64,000 nucleotides of DNA from Planctomycetota bacterium (GTDB lineage: Bacteria > Planctomycetota > GCA-2746535). Both the position numbers and the translations under genes were made by a program. Shown piece by piece: positions 9,108 to 17,875 of the stretch; positions within the stretch are counted from its first letter, which is position 1, and each line of letters begins with the position of its first letter. The DNA lies in assembly GCA_002746535.1 (NCBI GenBank), contig NVWA01000005.1, positions 148,047-212,046 on the forward strand. Direction: 5' to 3'. The notes under the pieces are model-generated. The model made no database searches. It was not told the DNA's origin and saw nothing but the letters and a program-made list of their open reading frames with translations.

Positions 9108-10558
9108 TATCTTGTCCCTACCACAAAAGTATGACGCTTTCTATCTTCAACTAACTGAAGAGGTCCTTTCAAAGTATCTAAGATACTAAGGCTTGCAAAA
9201 CGGCTAGATATTTCACAACCTTCATGCAACAGCTTTTTCATAAAAATCTTTTTCTTAAGATTTCTATTTATACGAAATGTCAACTGACATTCATCTATCT
9301 TATCTTCAATGGTAGTTCGTAGTTTTCTAAATTTTTTAAATTCTTTGTACGCAGCAATAACTTTACTTTTCATTTCACTATTCAGTTTATAAAAGTTATC
9401 GGGCTTATCAACATAGGGAATTAATACTTTAGAATACTTCATTAAATCCTGATCAATCTGAATTCTTTCTTTTTCAACCTTATCAAATTCTTTTAAAGCA
9501 ACATAATCAGTACCAATTTCCAGTTCTGTTTTAACATTTTGGTCAGATCCAAATTCTTCCGCAGCAAATCCTTTTAGTACAACAATCTTACTGCCAATAA
9601 CAACCCTTGTCTGAACAGTTTCAAGACAAAATATTTTTGAGTTCATGATTCCCTTTTGAACTAAAACTTCTCCTCTAGCTTCAACAGTAACATGGTTTAA
9701 ATATTTTGTATCCAACTTTTTACACTTAATAATAGCTTTCCCTTTGCCAACCATTCCACCTGAAATAGCAACATTTCCATCACAAGTAAGTTCACAATTT
9801 CCGACCATTCCAAGAATAGTAATATTACCTTCTGCCTTAACATTAAAGCCATCAAGGACATCGCCTTTAATTTCAATATCTCCATTAAAATTAAGGTGCC
9901 CAATTTTTAAATCGACATCTTTGTCAATGACTAATACCGACTCAACTTTAAAGGTTCCAAGCTCAGCAGCTGGTATCCCATCGCAATCAGCAATTAATTC
10001 CATTGTAGTTTGGTTTAAGGTTACGTTTTTACCAGCATGGAATTTTTTTGGATTACCTCTGTGGGCAATAATAACTTCACCATAAACATCCGTGCCATTC
10101 ACACCACTTGTTTCTTCAATATATTTAGCTAAAACGCCGCCTTTAGCAATTGACTTAAATTTATTAGAAGTTTTATAATCTATCGAGCCGTCTTTACGTT
10201 CTTTATATACAGTTTTTTTCTTTTTAGATATCATCGTTTTAATTTGAGCATCTAAACCATGCTTAGGTGGAATCCCCTTTGCAATGATAATATCCTTTAA
10301 TTCTTTAACTTCATTTAACATTGAGTATGTATTGGCAAGGGTCTCTTCTTCCAATTTAATAATTCTATTATCTTTTATTTTTTGGATGATAGGATCGATA
10401 TCGATTGAAGAATCAGTGAATTTTTCAAAAGTAAAAAGTCCAATTAATCCATTTGATGATACTTCGGTCTTATAGCTATATTCCCGATTTTTCACCTCAT
10501 CAATCGTTTTCCATTTCCCACTACCGCGCGAGGGTAAAGTTGGCAGGTTTTTCAACAT
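9107..10558 (-). CDS. FapA/DUF342 family polymer-forming protein
   Basis: 483 residues. The central part (about 125-360) has the DUF342 pattern: a GGVLAKYIEETSGVNGTDVYGE entry, then repeated short beta strands with glycine turns (GDIEIKGDVLDGFNVKAEGNITILG, GNCELTCDGNVAISGG, KGKAIIKCKKLDTKYL) expected to build a right-handed beta-helix, followed by a charged coiled coil (about 360-430). Family members include Bacillus FapA and Vibrio proteins linked to flagella or polar organisation. No flagellar gene is nearby. First gene of the signalling group and translationally coupled to the receiver-STAS gene. Confidence 0.82.
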   Translation of the reverse strand: MLKNLPTLPSRGSGKWKTIDEVKNREYSYKTEVSSNGLIGLFTFEKFTDSSIDIDPIIQKIKDNRIIKLEEETLANTYSMLNEVKELKDIIIAKGIPPKHGLDAQIKTMISKKKKTVYKERKDGSIDYKTSNKFKSIAKGGVLAKYIEETSGVNGTDVYGEVIIAHRGNPKKFHAGKNVTLNQTTMELIADCDGIPAAELGTFKVESVLVIDKDVDLKIGHLNFNGDIEIKGDVLDGFNVKAEGNITILGMVGNCELTCDGNVAISGGMVGKGKAIIKCKKLDTKYLNHVTVEARGEVLVQKGIMNSKIFCLETVQTRVVIGSKIVVLKGFAAEEFGSDQNVKTELEIGTDYVALKEFDKVEKERIQIDQDLMKYSKVLIPYVDKPDNFYKLNSEMKSKVIAAYKEFKKFRKLRTTIEDKIDECQLTFRINRNLKKKIFMKKLLHEGCEISSRFASLSILDTLKGPLQLVEDRKRHTFVVGTR

Positions 10559-10699
10559 TTCAGAATTCTTTAAATAACCTATGTAAGGTGCTTAATAAAA
10601 CCGACAATAATAATTATATATTACTAAAACAATAAAAGAAAATTCAAAACACTCCTTTTTATAATGCAGCTAATTATTGAGCAAGTAGTTAACAAACCG

Positions 10700-11590
10700 T
10701 TAATTAAGTGCTCTCCATCGTTTATGAATCCACATCCATTGAGAAGGATATTCCTTAATAGCATTTTCTATAATTTCATTAATCTCTTCAGCATTTTTTT
10801 CCAATCCGACTTTACTATTTAAATATATAGGCTTGTGGACAATTACTTTAAACCTATTTTTAGGAATTCGATAACAAAAAACAGGAATTATAGGAACTTG
10901 CTTTTTACTAGCAATTTGAATGACACCAATACTAGTGTTTGCTGGACGACCAAAAAAATCAATTGTAACTGACTCTGCTGTGTGCGCATGTTGATCAAGT
11001 AAAACTCCAATAGCATCGTTATTTTTTAATGTCTTTAGGATTTTTTTTAATCCATTTTTTTTATCTATCACATCGCCATCATACATTTTTCTTTTTTCAA
11101 AAATATATTCACTTATCAAAGGGTTTTTAATTTTTTTAGCAACAAAGTTTGTTTTAAATCCATATCTAGGAAATAAAAATACTCCGGCTTCCCAAAAGCC
11201 AATATGTGCTGTCAAAAAAATAATCCCATCTTTTTCTGAACTAGCTTTACGAAGAAATTCTTCTCCTTCGATCTCCATAATTTCTTTACATAGTTTTTCA
11301 GAATACAAATCTAGGCGAAACATATCAATCATGCTTAATGTTAAATTCTTAAAACATTCTTTACATAATAATTTAATTTCAGAAGTTTCTTTTTCAGGAA
11401 AAGCAAAGCGCAAATTATCTAAGGCAATATGCTTTCGACTTTTTAAAATAATATATGCTAAAGATCCTGTTCTTCGACCAAACCAATAAGCTAAAGATCT
11501 TGGAATTAATCTAATAAAAATAGCAAAAAAGAAAAAAACAAAATATTCAATTTTGTGGTTTAGTTTTATTTTTTGTTTTTTTTGGTTCAA
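10700..11590 (-). CDS. Lipid A biosynthesis acyltransferase (LpxL/HtrB family)
   Basis: 296 residues with an N-terminal membrane helix (about 15-35) and the Kdo-lipid A acyltransferase pattern: SRKHIALDNLRFAFPE, the catalytic HX4E box in TAHIGFWEAG, and LLDQHA. The enzyme transfers an acyl chain to a lipid A precursor at the inner membrane. The only usable start is a TTG at 11590, which makes the gene overlap the zinc-ribbon gene by 44 bases; the conserved KIEYF-like entry lies too close for a later start. LpxK at 20683 is consistent with a complete lipid A route. Chain specificity cannot be told. Confidence 0.85.
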   Translation of the reverse strand: MNQKKQKIKLNHKIEYFVFFFFAIFIRLIPRSLAYWFGRRTGSLAYIILKSRKHIALDNLRFAFPEKETSEIKLLCKECFKNLTLSMIDMFRLDLYSEKLCKEIMEIEGEEFLRKASSEKDGIIFLTAHIGFWEAGVFLFPRYGFKTNFVAKKIKNPLISEYIFEKRKMYDGDVIDKKNGLKKILKTLKNNDAIGVLLDQHAHTAESVTIDFFGRPANTSIGVIQIASKKQVPIIPVFCYRIPKNRFKVIVHKPIYLNSKVGLEKNAEEINEIIENAIKEYPSQWMWIHKRWRALN

Positions 11591-12131
11591 TTTTTTTGGC
11601 TTTACCTTTTACCTTATTAATCTTTTTCACCTTTTTTTGTTTTGATGAATAGCTCTTTCGACTACTTATCCTCGGGTCGACATAGCCCTCATACACTGTT
11701 ACGGGCTCTTTAAAGTTGTCTTTGCCATGATCGTTAAAGTAATAATAAAGGCCCCCTGATAACAATATGACTAATATCATAATGAAAATATTAAAAAAAG
11801 AATTATGCTTTTCACCAGATTTTAAATCAAATTCTTTACTCGTTGAGCTTTTAGAATCTAATCTAAACACATCACCTTTATCTTTCTCAGAAATCAGAAC
11901 ATTATAAAGATTCATTGTGGCATCATCAGCGCGCGCAACAACACTATTAAAACCTCTCATTATTAAAGAGACCTTTAATTTCTCAGCTTCTTTTTGACTA
12001 ACATTACGGTGTAGGATGAAATCAAAATCTTCGGGATTTAACTCACTTGGGCCAACCAATGGAATTTTACAGTACATGCAATGTTGCGCACTCTCAGAAT
12101 ATAATGTTTCACATTTCGGACACTTGTTCAA
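11547..12131 (-). CDS. Zinc-ribbon membrane protein with DUF2007-like region
   Basis: 194 residues. N-terminal four-cysteine zinc ribbon (CPKC at 4-7, CMYC at 18-21), then a segment (about 36-85: VSQKEAEKLKVSLIMRGFNSVV...NLYNVLISEKD) resembling the putative signal-transducing DUF2007 fold. A transmembrane helix follows (about 114-130) and a Lys-rich C-terminal tail. The N-terminal part is probably cytosolic. Function unknown. It sits between ettA-like and the acyltransferase, 17 bases after the former. Confidence 0.6.
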   Translation of the reverse strand: MNKCPKCETLYSESAQHCMYCKIPLVGPSELNPEDFDFILHRNVSQKEAEKLKVSLIMRGFNSVVARADDATMNLYNVLISEKDKGDVFRLDSKSSTSKEFDLKSGEKHNSFFNIFIMILVILLSGGLYYYFNDHGKDNFKEPVTVYEGYVDPRISSRKSYSSKQKKVKKINKVKGKAKKIEPKKTKNKTKPQN

Positions 12132-12148
12132 TACTTACCCAATCAAAT

Positions 12149-13867
12149 TTAAACTTTTTTTAATTTTTTATACTTACTTTTTTGAGGCATGTTTTCATCA
12201 AACTCATAACCTTCACTTTCAGCTTTTTCTTTCATTCTGCGAACATAATCTTCGTGATATTCTTCAAAATTACCTTGATGATAATGAATCTTTGTATCAC
12301 CTTCAAAGGCTAATATGCCCGTACAAATTTTATTCAAAAAGAATCGGTCATGCGAAATTATGAAAGCACATCCCAAAAAGACATCTATCGCTTCTTCCAA
12401 AACTTGCAAAGTCGCTAAATCTAAATCATTGGTTGGTTCATCAAGAATTAAAAAATTTCCAGAATGCTTTAACATTTTTGCTAAATGAACCCTATTTCTT
12501 TCACCACCAGAAATCAGGCCAACTTTCGTCTGCTGAATGGCACCAGAAAATAAAAATTTTGTCACATAATTTCTCATGGGCATTTCTCTTTTATTCACTA
12601 TGACTAATTCTTCCCCTTCAGAAATCTCTTCATATACCGTTTTTTCAGGGTCCAATGTATCACGGCCCTGATCAATATAACCAAAAACAGTGTTTTTACC
12701 GACGTCTATATTGCCTTCATCAACGGGTTCTTTCCCCATTATCATTTTTATTAAGGTTGATTTCCCTATCCCATTTACTCCAATTACGCCAATTATGGCT
12801 CCAGGTTGCACTTCAAAGTTAAAATCCTTAATAAGTATACGACCATCGTAGCCTTTTTTCAAATTTTCTATTCTAATAACTTTTGATCCTAGTCTTGGTC
12901 CATCGGGAATCTGAAATGCCGCCGCATCAGCTTTAAAAAGCAAAGGCCCTTCTTCAACCATTTTTTCATAATTTGCAATTCTTGCCTTACTTTTTGTCTC
13001 TCTTGCTTTTGTACCAGATCGAATCCATTCTAATTCTTTTTTAAGCCACTTCTGCCGTGTATTTTCCTGCTTTTTTAATATTACAACTTGTGAAGATTTC
13101 GCTTCAAGGTAACTTGAATAATTACCCTTATACATTTGTAATTGTCCTCTTTCAAGTTCCATCATTTTATTTACAACATTATCAAGAAAGTATCTATCAT
13201 GAGTCACCAAGATACATGTACCCGAATAATTTGCCAAATAATGTTCCAGCCATAAAACAGTTTCTGAATCTAAATGGTTCGTTGGCTCATCTAAAATAAT
13301 TAAATCAGGGTGTTCCATTAAAGATCTGCATAAGGCTACACGTCTTCTTTCACCACCAGATAATGTTTTAACGGATTCATCAGGGCCAGGTAAACTTAAA
13401 GCATCCATTGCGATCTCAAGCTGGAAATCAATTTCCCAAGCATTTTTACTATCAATCTCACCCTGCAATTGATCAAGCTCTTCAAGCAGTTTTTCCATTT
13501 CTTCGGGGGTAATATCTTCACCCAGTTTTATATTTATTTGATTATAGCGTTCTAATATTTGACGAATATGAACAACACCAAGTTCAACATTTTCCTTTAC
13601 CGTTTTACTATCATCTAACGTAGGTTCTTGGGGCACATATCCGCGAGACATTTCATTTCTAACAATAAGCTGACCTTCAAAAGCTTTATCTTCCCCTGCT
13701 AAAATTTTCATCAATGTACTTTTGCCGGCACCATTAACTCCAAGAAATCCAATTCTATCGCCATGATCAAAGGAAAAATTCAAATCTTTTAATATCTCAA
13801 CATCACCAAATTGTTTATTTAAATGTACGGCCTGAATGACCTGTTCACCTTTTGAAATGCTCGCCAT
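12149..13867 (-). CDS. ettA: ABC-F ATPase, EttA-type translational throttle
   Basis: 572 residues with two ABC cassettes and no membrane part. Walker A motifs GVNGAGKST (about 43-51) and GVNGIGKST; signatures LSGGERRRVALCR and ISGGERNRVHLAK; Walker B boxes ILDEPTNHLD and ILDEPTNDLD. The inter-cassette linker and the blocks EMPMRNYVTKFLF, LILDEPTNDLDLATLQVLE and CAFIISHDRFFL agree with EttA, the ABC-F protein that binds the ribosomal E site and gates the first peptide bond in response to ATP/ADP level. The C-terminus is a Lys-rich tail. Other ABC-F subfamilies are possible but fit less well. First gene of a minus-strand group with the zinc-ribbon and acyltransferase genes. Confidence 0.82.
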   Translation of the reverse strand: MASISKGEQVIQAVHLNKQFGDVEILKDLNFSFDHGDRIGFLGVNGAGKSTLMKILAGEDKAFEGQLIVRNEMSRGYVPQEPTLDDSKTVKENVELGVVHIRQILERYNQINIKLGEDITPEEMEKLLEELDQLQGEIDSKNAWEIDFQLEIAMDALSLPGPDESVKTLSGGERRRVALCRSLMEHPDLIILDEPTNHLDSETVLWLEHYLANYSGTCILVTHDRYFLDNVVNKMMELERGQLQMYKGNYSSYLEAKSSQVVILKKQENTRQKWLKKELEWIRSGTKARETKSKARIANYEKMVEEGPLLFKADAAAFQIPDGPRLGSKVIRIENLKKGYDGRILIKDFNFEVQPGAIIGVIGVNGIGKSTLIKMIMGKEPVDEGNIDVGKNTVFGYIDQGRDTLDPEKTVYEEISEGEELVIVNKREMPMRNYVTKFLFSGAIQQTKVGLISGGERNRVHLAKMLKHSGNFLILDEPTNDLDLATLQVLEEAIDVFLGCAFIISHDRFFLNKICTGILAFEGDTKIHYHQGNFEEYHEDYVRRMKEKAESEGYEFDENMPQKSKYKKLKKV

Positions 13868-14311
13868 AATTAATTTAACTTTCTTACTTTTAGATAATTG
13901 TTTTAAAATAGGATTTTAACAGAAAGGATCGTTTCTTCAATTTAGTTTGCATCATCTTTATTACTACGAAATGGCTTGAAATCATCCTCTTTAACATGCA
14001 CACCAAAAAATAGTTAACCTCCTAACAAAATTTATGCGAAATACATTCGCAATAATTATGTCACAAATTATTTAACATTGCAATAAACCACAATTTTAAC
14101 ACATTTAAATATATGTACAAACCGATGCAATAAAGTTTACATCAAAATAGAAAATATTTTGGTCACTTTTAACTCTTCAAATATCATTTAAAATATTAAC
14201 AATTCAATATGGTTCTTTAAATCTAAAAATGACCTTTCAATTAAATTTGATATTTGTAGAATATGCAGAAAAACAAAATGAAATTAATCTAAAAAAAATT
14301 AGAAAGATAAA
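13868..14311 (+). other. Intergenic region between divergent genes
   Basis: 444 bases of AT-rich DNA between the divergent ettA-like and slyD-like genes. It must carry both promoters, but I find no hexamer pair close to consensus, no stable hairpin and no open frame with a ribosome binding site. The sequence AGAAAGATAA before 14312 is the only weak ribosome-binding candidate. Confidence 0.4.
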
Positions 14312-14782
14312 ATGGAAACAAATACAACTATTAATTTTCACTTTGACTTAAAAGATGAAAATGAAAATTTATTGGATACTTCAAGAAATTCAGATCAAAC
14401 AATTTCTTTTTTAGTCGGAGAAAATCAATTAAAGCCTAAAAAATTAGAAAACAAAATAGACATTTCAAAAGTTGGAGAAATTCAAAATATTTACCTGACT
14501 GCAAAAGATGCATATGGCGAAAGAGATGAAAAAAAAATACAAATTGTACCTATAAATGAAATAAAACTGGAAGAAGAAAATCAGATAATTGAACGAGGTC
14601 AAAAAGTAAAACTAATTTCAATTGATAAAGAATCAGCTGAGAACTTGTCTACTGATATCACCTTTGTTATTAGTGAAGTAATGAATGGAATGGTTGCTTT
14701 AGACAACAATCACCCTTTAGCTGGATTAAATTTAAACTATGACATTGAGATAATTTCCGTTGAAACAGAAGAAATAGAATAA
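14312..14782 (+). CDS. SlyD-like FKBP peptidyl-prolyl isomerase, degenerate active site
   Basis: 156 residues, cytosolic. The C-terminal part carries the SlyD/FKBP hallmark DNNHPLAGLNLNYDIEIISV (about 129-148), and AYGERDE (68-74) matches the AYGE box. The region between, where the insert-in-flap (IF) chaperone domain sits, is present. The usual loop with LIPGLE.AL.GM..G before it is replaced by ENQLKPKKLENKIDISKVGEI, so several residues lining the FKBP pocket are lost. It lacks the His-rich metal tail of E. coli SlyD. Probably a chaperone with weak or no isomerase activity. It stands alone, upstream of the nuclease. Confidence 0.72.
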   Translation: METNTTINFHFDLKDENENLLDTSRNSDQTISFLVGENQLKPKKLENKIDISKVGEIQNIYLTAKDAYGERDEKKIQIVPINEIKLEEENQIIERGQKVKLISIDKESAENLSTDITFVISEVMNGMVALDNNHPLAGLNLNYDIEIISVETEEIE

Positions 14783-14875
14783 GGCCCAACAAAAAATATC
14801 TAATATCTAAAATATAAAAACGTTTTAAATTTAACTATTGCGTGAAAAATAATATTTAATTACAAAGGTTAACTT

Positions 14876-15421
14876 ATGAAATTAAAATCCATTATACTAC
14901 TTATCTTTATTCCATTAGTCCTTATGAGTTGTGCAAAACGAACAAAGGTAACTAAGGTTATTGATGGAGATACAATAATAACAAACATGGGTGATGTTAT
15001 TAGAATAATAGGTATTGACGCACCTGAATTAGACCAACATTCAGAAAAATTTTTTAATGATGTTAAAATTTGGCATACTACGCCAAATGATGAATTTTCT
15101 AATGCAAATGCTTCTAAAAGGGCTTTAGAAGATAAAATACTAAATAAAAGAATTACATTAAAAACATGTCCATACTTCAAACACGAAAAACCTCATCTTT
15201 ACAGAGTAGGTAGGAAACTCAGGTATGTATATCTAGGTAACGAAGACATAAGTGGATTCATGTTATCAATGGGACATGCAAGAGTTTGGGATTTCACATT
15301 CTCCCCAGATGTCTATTTTCATAAAAAAAATGAAGAATTCAGACAGTTACAAAATTATGCAAAGAAAACTAATTCGGGTGTTTGGAAAAACTCAGTCTCA
15401 GTTGAAAAAGAAACAAACTAA
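14876..15421 (+). CDS. Thermonuclease-family lipoprotein
   Basis: 181 residues. Lipoprotein signal peptide with lipobox LMSC (lipid-bearing Cys19). The mature protein has the staphylococcal nuclease fold: VTKVIDGDTII (about 26-36), VIRIIGIDAPELDQHS with the catalytic arginine, and a C-terminal GVWK-like ending. The second catalytic segment is present but the loop is longer than usual. Expected to be a membrane-anchored extracytoplasmic nuclease using calcium. SD AAAGG lies 8 bases before the ATG. Followed by dnaA in the same direction, but with a 284-base gap and a separate promoter candidate. Confidence 0.82.
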   Translation: MKLKSIILLIFIPLVLMSCAKRTKVTKVIDGDTIITNMGDVIRIIGIDAPELDQHSEKFFNDVKIWHTTPNDEFSNANASKRALEDKILNKRITLKTCPYFKHEKPHLYRVGRKLRYVYLGNEDISGFMLSMGHARVWDFTFSPDVYFHKKNEEFRQLQNYAKKTNSGVWKNSVSVEKETN

Positions 15422-15600
15422 AAATATATTACGTAAATTTTCTATAAAAATCTTAGAGTGATTTACAAGTAAAAAGATTTTTTTTTTGTAAAAATTCCTA
15501 TTTTTTTTTATTATAATATTTTTTATTTTTTCATCACAACGTGCTGATATCAAAGAACTTATGACCCCGAAAAAAAAAGAGTTTTTATTTTAATTCTATG

Positions 15601-15628
15601 TTGACTTGCTATTTCAGAATGCTAATAT
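15601..15628 (+). promoter_or_regulatory. Candidate sigma-70 promoter of dnaA
   Basis: TTGACT (15601-15606), 16-base spacer, TAATAT (15623-15628), leaving a leader of about 70 bases before the dnaA ATG. The -35 is near consensus, the -10 matches four of six. I see no clear DnaA box in the leader. Confidence 0.4.
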
Positions 15629-15705
15629 CGTATCGACTTGAGAGGCGTGTGTATGCCTTGAAGGTCCTTAAATCGAAAATTTCACAAGTAATAATAGATG
15701 GCTAA

Positions 15706-17115
15706 ATGAGAGACCAAAAAACTAATTCATGGTCAGCAGTTTTGAATATCATCAAGAATAAAGTACATGATGATAGTTTCTTTACATGGTTCGAATTTAC
15801 AACTCTTGAAGAGTTTTCAGATGGGAAAGCAATTATTGGTGTTCCCAATAAATTTATTAAAACATTTATTATAGAGAAATTTTCTTCTACCGTTCAAGAA
15901 GCATTAAGTGAATCATTTGGGTTAGTAGAAGATATTCAATATAAAATAGTTCCTGAATTAAGAAACAAAGTCGAAAATGCACGAATTAAAGGAATAAATT
16001 TAAAAAACAATAAAAGATCAACAAACAAAGCTAATATCGAAGAGACTTCCACTAATCACTCAAATTTGAACCCCTATTTAGGTTTACCACTCGTTGGTAA
16101 TTTTAAATTGGATAATTATATTGTTGGGCCAAGCAATAAGATGGCTTACGAAGGAATTTCAAGTGTTCTCGCACAACCAAATATGTACAACCCCATTTTC
16201 CTATATGGTGGTAGTGGTTTAGGAAAAACCCACATATTGCACGGTCTTTGTCATGAACTTTTGAAAAGAAATCCAAATGACAAAATTATATTTATTTCAT
16301 GTGAAGAATTTATTAATGATTTCATAAATCACATAAGAACCAAGAATATGAATGAATTTCGAAATAAATATCGAAAAATCAATACACTTATCATTGACGA
16401 CATCCATTTTTTAGGACAAGGCAATAAAGATCAAACACAGGATGAATTTTTTCATACTTTTGATGCACTATATAACTCTTCTTGTCAAATCATCGTTTCG
16501 TCTGACGCACATCCAAAAGATATAAAATCATTAAAAGATAAAATACAAATGAGATTTATTTCTGGTTTAGTAGCTTCAATTGAACCACCAAATTTTGCAA
16601 CTCGATTTAAAATACTTAAACAAAAGTGTAAAGAAAAAGGATATGAGTTCCCAAAAGAAGTTTTAGAGTTTATTGCCAGTCATATCACCAATAATGTTCG
16701 TGAACTTGAGGGTGCACTAGTAAAAATTCATGCTTCAAGCAGATTTGGAAGTAAACCAATTTCAATAAACCTTGCTGAAGAAGCTCTTAATTTGAATTCC
16801 GGTTCATTTTCAAAGCAAATATCTCGCAAAACACCAAAATATATATTGTTAGAAGCGGCGGCATTCTTTGAAATGTCCTGCGAAGACATTAAATTGCCTA
16901 AACGTGGTAAAAATGCAATACCAAGACATTTGTCAATGTTAGCAATGCGTAGATTATATCAGTTTTCATACTCAGAAATTTCAGATGAATTCGGTTTAAA
17001 AAGTCATGCTAGTATTGTGCACGGCGAAAAATTAGCTTTAAAGACTATTGAGAAAGATCCAAACTCAAAAATTCTATACAGCAAATTAATGGATCATTTA
17101 AAAAATAAATTTTAA
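15706..17115 (+). CDS. dnaA: DnaA-type replication initiator, divergent
   Basis: 469 residues. Domain I (about 1-75), variable linker (85-130), AAA+ domain III with Walker A GGSGLGKTH (168-176), Walker B LIIDDIHF (228-235) and RELEGAL (332-338), and DNA-binding domain IV (about 370-469). Two deviations stand out. Box VII reads KIQMRF (279-284), keeping the finger arginine but losing the first one of RLxSRF. The DNA-recognition helix reads GLKSHASIVHG (430-440) where almost all DnaA proteins have GGRDHTTVLHA. DnaA opens the replication origin; altered recognition residues suggest non-standard DnaA boxes or a paralogue. No dnaN, recF or gyrB lies near. A terminator follows. Confidence 0.85.
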   Translation: MRDQKTNSWSAVLNIIKNKVHDDSFFTWFEFTTLEEFSDGKAIIGVPNKFIKTFIIEKFSSTVQEALSESFGLVEDIQYKIVPELRNKVENARIKGINLKNNKRSTNKANIEETSTNHSNLNPYLGLPLVGNFKLDNYIVGPSNKMAYEGISSVLAQPNMYNPIFLYGGSGLGKTHILHGLCHELLKRNPNDKIIFISCEEFINDFINHIRTKNMNEFRNKYRKINTLIIDDIHFLGQGNKDQTQDEFFHTFDALYNSSCQIIVSSDAHPKDIKSLKDKIQMRFISGLVASIEPPNFATRFKILKQKCKEKGYEFPKEVLEFIASHITNNVRELEGALVKIHASSRFGSKPISINLAEEALNLNSGSFSKQISRKTPKYILLEAAAFFEMSCEDIKLPKRGKNAIPRHLSMLAMRRLYQFSYSEISDEFGLKSHASIVHGEKLALKTIEKDPNSKILYSKLMDHLKNKF

Positions 17116-17127
17116 GTGAATTTAATT

Positions 17128-17151
17128 AAAACTTGGAGCACCAAGTTTTTT
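17128..17151 (+). terminator. Rho-independent terminator after dnaA (usable on both strands)
   Basis: Nine-base-pair stem AAAACTTGG / CCAAGTTTT with the tetraloop AGCA, continuing into a T run (17145-17151). The reverse complement also ends in TTTT, so it can also stop transcripts of the convergent ispD operon. Confidence 0.75.
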
Positions 17152-17161
17152 CAAAAATAAT

Positions 17162-17875
17162 TTAATTATCAGTCTTTTTTGAATTTAAAATAAGTTCAGC
17201 TAATATTAAGTCAAATTGATTTGTAATTTTAATATTCGTATCTTCACCAGCCATCACTTTAACTGGTATAGCACAATATTCCAAAATATGACTATCATCA
17301 GTAAAAACCATATTTAAATTTGAGACTTGCTCATGGGAATGCAATATCAGTTCTTTTGGAAAAACCTGTGGTGTTTGAGCCAAAAAAATATTTTGGCGAT
17401 ATAAAGTATATTCTATGTGTTCACCATCAATTTTTTTCACTGTATCAGTCGCAGGCATGCCAACAATCACAGCACTATTGGTTTCCTTTACTTTACTAAT
17501 AACATCATTAAAAAGTTTTGGAGATGCAAAAGGTCTTACGATATCATGAATGGCTACAATATTTATGGAGGAGGAGAGAGCTAACAGGCCATTCTTTACA
17601 CTTTCTTGTCTTGATTTACCTCCAATAGCAAATTGAATCATTTCAAAATTATCTGGAAAATTCTTCTGAATTAATTCTTGCACAAATTCTCGATCATCTT
17701 CAGTTAGTACAATTACAACTTCCTTTAAATCAATAATTTCAAAGATATTCTCTAAGGTGTATAAAAATATTTCTTTTCCACCTATTTTTCTATATTGTTT
17801 TTTTCTCCCACCAGATAGTCTGGAACCAATTCCGCCTGCAGGCAAAACCACACCTATATGATTTTCAATTTCCAT
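17162..17875 (-). CDS. ispD: 2-C-methyl-D-erythritol 4-phosphate cytidylyltransferase
   Basis: About 237 residues from the ATG at 17875; a TTG at 17887 would add four. The nucleotide-binding entry VVLPAGGIGSRLSGGRKKQY, the GGKSRQESVKNGL block, HDIVRPF, ATDTVK, QTPQVFP and TDDSHILE are all IspD motifs. It makes CDP-methylerythritol in the non-mevalonate isoprenoid pathway. Its start overlaps the end of lspA by 11 bases, so it is translated from the dksA-like/lspA/ispD transcript. No other MEP-pathway gene is in the window. Confidence 0.92.
   Translation of the reverse strand: MEIENHIGVVLPAGGIGSRLSGGRKKQYRKIGGKEIFLYTLENIFEIIDLKEVVIVLTEDDREFVQELIQKNFPDNFEMIQFAIGGKSRQESVKNGLLALSSSINIVAIHDIVRPFASPKLFNDVISKVKETNSAVIVGMPATDTVKKIDGEHIEYTLYRQNIFLAQTPQVFPKELILHSHEQVSNLNMVFTDDSHILEYCAIPVKVMAGEDTNIKITNQFDLILAELILNSKKTDN

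Noticed and set aside
9744..10085. Plus-strand frame of 113 codons
   Set aside because: It is fully inside the DUF342 gene on the other strand, has no SD and no recognisable domain.
11547..11590. Frameshift joining the acyltransferase and zinc-ribbon genes into one
   Set aside because: Both proteins have complete, unrelated domains and their own ends; overlap of two genes is simpler.
12016..12363. Plus-strand frame of 115 codons across the zinc-ribbon/ettA-like junction
   Set aside because: Overlaps two convincing minus-strand genes and has no ribosome binding site or motif.
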